This document shows, piece after piece, positions 30,000 through 34,200 of a stretch of 34,200 nucleotides of DNA. A program made the translations under genes and the position numbers. The DNA is from Neoechinorhynchus agilis (Eukaryota > Acanthocephala). How positions within the stretch are numbered: the stretch's first letter is position 1; each line of letters starts with the position of its first letter. The notes below the pieces were generated by a model that worked only from the letters and a program-made list of their open reading frames with translations, had not been told where the DNA came from and made no database searches. The stretch lies in assembly GCA_051530055.1 (NCBI GenBank), contig JBMGUZ010000027.1:1-34200 (forward strand). The letters are read 5' to 3'.

Positions 30000-30289
30000 C
30001 TCGTTTTATTGTTAATTCAAGTTCCCTAAGTCACCAAATAAAGATCGCAATTTTTCATTACGTGTCTTGAAACCGTCTCCAAGATCGCGTGTTTTGGCTC
30101 AGTAAACCGAATATCGGTGGCTCCACCCAAGCGATCAGGATCTTAAACTATCGATCTTCGTTCCTCTAAATCCTCTGATGATTTGTGCTCCCTTCAATTT
30201 TGGTTTACCGATATGCCTCCAAATCCTTCTAGTGATGATTATATAAGCACGTTTTATTTATGTAAAAAATGCAGGATCCACACACTTGT
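30000..30289. other. Upstream flank of the histone-like gene
   Basis: No coding frame or repeat recognised; presumed 5' flank of the minus-strand histone-like frame and boundary of the next LINE. Confidence 0.35.
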
Positions 30290-32205
30290 CAGCATCTATC
30301 TTTGCTGAACGGTGTCTGGATGACGGATGTTGAAGGCAAGAGAGGTGGGACTTGTTTTTGAAGGGGTGTTGATGTGCGATCGGAGGCTTTGTAAAGGAGA
30401 TGGCCGATTAGGAGTCTTTCCTTGTTCTCCGGTTATTAAGGAAAGATTGGGCTTGGGGGAAAAAAGATTTTTGGTAGAGGGTGGTACGAGCGAGGGGGGA
30501 TGAAAAAGATTGGGGTTACGGGTGTTTACGAAGGAAGAGTATTTAGAGATGAAAGAAGAAAACTGTGGAGGGGGCTGAAGATGGAGAAAATGGAGTGGAT
30601 GTGGGTGTCGAGGGGATGGAGTGAAGTCCCGCATATTCTCGCTGCTCTCTTGTAGAAGGTCTCCAGGGAATGGAGAGCATTGACGGAGAGGGAGAGGAAA
30701 GTGGGGAAAGCGTATGTAAGGATATGAAGGATGGCAGAAGGATAAAAGTGGGCAAGGTGTTTAGGGGATACGCCGAGACGCCGGAGGAGTTTGAGGAGGT
30801 AACGACGAGGGTTTACTTTAGAGAGTGTAAATTAAATGTGGGCATCCCATTTAAGGTTTTCTTAGCGTTGAATGGGGAGAGGAAGAGGCTCGGGGATAAG
30901 ATTGCGTTTGGAAATGTGGGGGACAAGCTCAAAGGATTTGGATAAATTTAGGGAGAGTTTTAGGGTTGAGAGCGAGGAAATGAGATGGTTGAGCTCGTCC
31001 ATGGTTGTCGAGAGGGAGAGAGAGAGGGAGATGCGATGGTAATGACTGTGAGGTCATCTGCATAGAGAAAACATTTTGTAGAGGGAGCGAGGGGATGAAG
31101 GTCATTTAGAAAAATGTCAAAGAGGAGACAAGAAAGTACGGCGCCTTGGGGGACCCCTTTAAATATGAGCAGAGAAGCAAGAAGTTCCACATTGGATATA
31201 TTGTTCGCGGTTGGATAGGAAAAAGGAAATCCAAGCGAGTTGCCAAGTTGGGAGGCCAAAGAAAGCACATGATTGGAGGAGAATGGAGTGATCTACCGAC
31301 TCGAACGCCCTGGAAATATCCAGTTGCACGAGACGAACGGTTGATGCTTCAACTGCAGAGGAGGGGATCAAGACAAGAGCAATTGGGACGGAAAGCGAAT
31401 TGGGAAGGGTAGATGTTTTTGAGGAAGAAGGGAAGTAGACGGGTTTTAAAACATTTTTCTAGGATTTTAGAGAAAGGTGAGAGGATAGAGATAGGACCAA
31501 AGGATGTGGGGGAAATCGGCTTATCGTTTTTGGGTAGCGGGACGACACGGGCTTCCTAAAGACACGATGGGAAGGAGCCCAGTAGAAAGCTAAGGTTCGT
31601 TAGGAGCGTTAGAGGATCGATAAGTTCCGGGATGATGAGACGAATGGCCCAATTTGGGATAGTCGAATTAGGGGAAGAATGGCGGGTCAGGCATTTAAGG
31701 ATCTCTAGGATGTCGAGGGGGGAAACTAAGGAAGTGCATGTATGAATGGGCGAGTCAGAAAGTGAGAAGGGAGGTTGGGATAATGGATTGGAGGTTTGGG
31801 ATGACAGAGGTTTTTATTCATGGAGTTAAGGATTGAGAGGAGATCAGAATAGGGGGAGATGCGGAGGGGTGGATTTACCAAGACCAGTGACATTTTTTAT
31901 TTCACGTCACCAGTTTCGATTGGGAATGGACGAGACGAGATGAGAGGAATACTTTGCGGGCTATACGGATGCGTTTCGTCAGTGTGGAGTGGAGGGAGGG
32001 GTAAGCGGGATTGCCTGACCGGAAAGCTTTGGTGACCTGCATTTGAAGGGTTTTTAGAAAAGGCGAGAACCATGGAGTGTCGCGATTCGAAATTCGTATT
32101 GTTTTGCGTGGAAAGGAGGCCTTCATCGCAGATTCTATTAGATTTAACAAAGAGCCCATTGCAATCGAGGGGTCGGGGCGCGATCCCAACAACCAATTCT
32201 AACAC
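30290..32205 (-). mobile_element. LINE, linker plus reverse transcriptase to near 3' end
   Basis: Minus strand, in order: the region between endonuclease and RT (32192-31902, DTPWFSPFLKTLQMQVTKAF, YPSLHSTLTKRIRIARKVF), RT motif A (31.31 kb, VQLDISRAFESVDHSILL), motif B (31.13 kb, GVPQGAVLSCLLFDIFLNDL), catalytic CFLYADDLTVI (31.06 kb), then NGMPTFNLHSLKYTLVV and LETFYKRAARICGTSLHP (30.65-30.85 kb). This is the layout of a CR1/Jockey-type LINE. Frames change between motifs, a stretch around 31.4-31.9 kb is poorly preserved, and the endonuclease is missing (5' truncation, the usual LINE pattern). A Pro-rich minus frame at 30296-30634 would be its C-terminus. Inactive. Confidence 0.85.
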
Positions 32206-32399
32206 TAATGGTCGGCCGTTACTGGTAAAAGACCAGAGATATAGAATTGGTTCGATGCGGTATCGGACCGATGGAGAATAGTTCGATTTTTGGGTTCGGA
32301 ACCGAATTGTGAGAATAAGTCGAAAGATTTGTTCGGATTTAACTGTTCGGGGAAATATGAGCCGATGAAAAGTGCAAACTAATGCTCATGTCCCGCCGG

Positions 32400-32810
32400 A
32401 ATAATGTCCAGCATTGTTCTTGAAGTGTACGCATGGACCAGGTAAGTCCGTGGATAAAAATGGAAGACAAGAGTTGATTTGCGCTCGGTGCAACATGGTC
32501 TTAGAGATGATCTGCGAACGATGTTTCACCAATCACAATCGCGGGGTCATCTACATTTGCAAAACTCAGTGGCACGTTCGCAACGCCCTTAATCCAAACG
32601 CAAAATCATGCCTACCCCATGCGCGAAACCCCACTCAGAGTGCCACAGCGACGGAGAAGAAAAAACACTCTGCGCGAGTTAGGTTTGTGGCCGACTTTCC
32701 ACACACTTCAATGTTGTTACTTTAACACTTACTTCACATCTCCACGCGCTTTTTTAGATTCCTGAAGAAGATGGCAGAAGATCGAAAATAAAGATTTAAT
32801 TTATCATAAC
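32400..32810 (+). mobile_element. Penelope-like element relic E: endonuclease remnant
   Basis: Plus-strand frame 32414-32725 has LKCTHGPGKSVDKNGRQELI, CARC and CERC, then VIYICKTQWHVRNALNPNAK, which parallels the Cys-rich linker and GIY-YIG start of relic B (GKTERPLYKRVTGHVRNAL). Several residues of the endonuclease core are lost. It ends near AGAAGATCGAAAATAAA, like the 3' end of relic C. Inactive. Confidence 0.7.
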
Positions 32811-32889
32811 AACGGCCCTCTACCAAGTGTTTATTTTCGAAAACAAAACGTGAGTAATCACGCAGCTAGAAAATCAAATAGTATTTTAC

Positions 32890-33830
32890 AAGGTTTTTAG
32901 AAGACCAAATAATTGCCGATATACAATACCAACGGTATCAAGAACTATATGATGACGGACGAGATGAATATAGAATCGATTTTTACGATAAACAGGGTCT
33001 ATTTATACAGATTATATTAATTAAGTGCAAGATTATCCCTTACTCGGCCTACATTTCCTTTAGGCACGCAGCCAACCGATATCTTGCATCAAGGAAGTTA
33101 TTGAATCAATTAGATTGAACCATACGGAAATGAGTTTGTACGCATCCCTTCGGATCCTCAGATACTTAGCGAGAAGGTGGGACTCATCAGTAAGTTTCCT
33201 TCAGCGATATTTCGCCCCATTTCGTTATCAATAATCGGCGATATTAGATTTTGGCTCAAGTCCACTCAATCACCTCGACAAAACTTGGAAATGTAGAAAC
33301 TCAGATCTGAGATATCGGTTGGCTGTATACCTAAAGGAAAAATAAGCCGAGAGTAAGGGGATGGTTTAAACACCTAATTAATGTAACCGGCTTGTCAGTA
33401 GACAAAAAACAATGTGTTTTTAGGTTTGTATAGTCAAAAGATCCTTGAAGAACACTAAAGAACCCATTATTGATGCTCCTATTTCGAGAATCGTGTTCAT
33501 TAAGAATGTAGAAAGTATTGAACATTAAAAACGACTGAGTGATATTATTCAAGAGAAATTGGATGCTCCCGAATATTGCCTGAGGGAATGCAAATTGCGA
33601 CTAGAGAAAGATAGAAAACAGATTATTGACCAAATTGTCGTTTTTAATGTTACAGTTTTTAGCAAAAGAAAAAATCACACAGTTTCCTATTAAAAGGGTC
33701 GAATCGGCATTGCAATTGGGGAGCACAGGGCGAGGACGAGATCAATGAAGAAAAAGCAAGCATTTTGCTGAACTCGCTCCCTTTAAAATTGGAAAACAAA
33801 TGACATTCCTAACAGTTGAAGTAAGTGCAA
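32890..33830 (+). pseudogene. Unidentified plus-strand gene, spliced or decayed
   Basis: Several plus-strand stretches have coding character and fitting splice signals. After CAAGGTTTTTAG, a 70-codon stretch (QYQRYQELYDDGRDEYRIDF) starts near 32900. MSLYASLRILRYLARRWDSS ends in a strong donor (GTAAGT at 33190), and a 57-nt intron would end at GATATTAG (about 33246). After GTGTTTTTAG, 33424 onwards reads KEPIIDAPISRIVFIKN and, after one stop, IIQEKLDAPEYCLRECKLRL. A last donor GTAAGT is at about 33820. The pieces do not join into one clean frame, and an inverted repeat overlaps the first half. Helical, charged composition; no family assigned. Confidence 0.3.
33016..33382. repeat. Inverted repeat with about 70-bp arms
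   Basis: 33016-33084 and 33310-33382 are imperfect reverse complements: ATTAATTARGTG, CCCTTACTC, TTTCCTTTAGG and CAGCCAACCGATATCT are shared, with short gaps between. The interior is about 225 bp. Size and arm length fit a MITE-like or fold-back element; no clear target-site duplication is visible. Confidence 0.8.
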
Positions 33831-33957
33831 TCGAAATACACAGAATAATGTCTTAAGTTACTGTGACGTAATTAAATAATGTGATTATTCTTATAATCGA
33901 TCCATTATTTTTCCACAAAATCAGTTTTATTAAGGGGCAGATATGTTAGGAAATGTA

Positions 33958-34200
33958 ATTCCATCGCACCTTTTTGGGAAATTATGCTTCAAAATAACAT
34001 AATTCCTTTAATGAGTCTCATGTTTACGTACTCGGTATAGATTAAAAGATTTTAAATGGACTAAAGAAATTTGCAGCGAAAATAATCTTCGGCGCTCTGG
34101 CTCACTTATTTAGATTGCGTATATGATCCATGAAATATTCGCATTTAATTTAATCCACCTTAACAGGATTCTACGAATATTCACACCTCCGCTCAGGATC
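33958..34200 (-). mobile_element. LINE 3' tail, copy 2, running off the window
   Basis: Matches 9493-9712 over its length apart from a 25-30 nt insertion near 34102-34130. Since copy 1 is the 3' end of a minus-strand LINE whose coding frame starts right after GCTCAGGATC, the coding part of this copy should begin immediately beyond position 34200. Confidence 0.7.

Noticed and set aside
1-34200. CRISPR arrays, bacterial operons, ribosome binding sites, rRNA or tRNA genes
   Set aside because: The window is clearly eukaryotic, and no cloverleaf or rRNA segment was recognised by eye; a covariance-model scan would be needed to exclude a diverged tRNA.

Overview
This is eukaryotic DNA from an invertebrate; small introns and the family mix suggest an arthropod or another compact-genome animal, but the species cannot be fixed from sequence. 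The evidence is: host genes split by introns of mostly 39-58 nt with clean GT-AG borders, poly(A) signals, LINEs of more than one clade, many Penelope-like element (PLE) relics, and single-gene spacing with no operons. Because the introns are so short, several real genes show up only as scattered small open frames and had to be rebuilt by splicing.

Left part (1-9.5 kb): a five-exon minus-strand gene (1239-3136) resembling cordon-bleu-like actin regulators; a 139-bp tandem array (4275-4900); a single-exon minus-strand gene for a small, heavily glycosylated type I membrane protein (6443-7210); a palindromic repeat with perfect 63-bp arms (7831-7992); and an unidentified, broken coding-like stretch (8.25-9.47 kb).

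Middle (9.5-25.7 kb): a LINE fragment, then a 2.9-kb unit present twice (12575-15461 and 22681-25664). The unit carries a gene for a secreted Thr/Glu-rich, mucin-like protein with an Asp/Tyr-rich tail, followed by an antisense PLE fragment. Copy 1 is open over 630 codons; copy 2 is frameshifted. Between the copies lie more PLE relics, a complete three-exon LITAF-domain gene (17539-17972, minus), a gene with a CBM21 glycogen-targeting domain (18534-19084, plus) that carries a frame break, and a LINE with ORF1 and the start of its endonuclease (20060-22080, minus).

Right part (25.7-34.2 kb): another copy of the palindrome-associated repeat, an RTE-type LINE tail, two copies of a second LINE's reverse transcriptase, a 39-bp-arm hairpin, an H2A.Z-type histone reading frame lacking 47 central residues (29700-29993), a PLE endonuclease relic, an unidentified spliced or decayed plus-strand gene (32.9-33.8 kb) and the 3' tail of another LINE copy running off the window.

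The host genes do not form a pathway. The window reads as repeat-rich chromosome with a few small host genes between layers of retroelements. The most informative points are the micro-intron gene models, the duplicated splice-acceptor segments next to two of them, the truncated H2A.Z, and the history of the mucin duplication written in its PLE borders.
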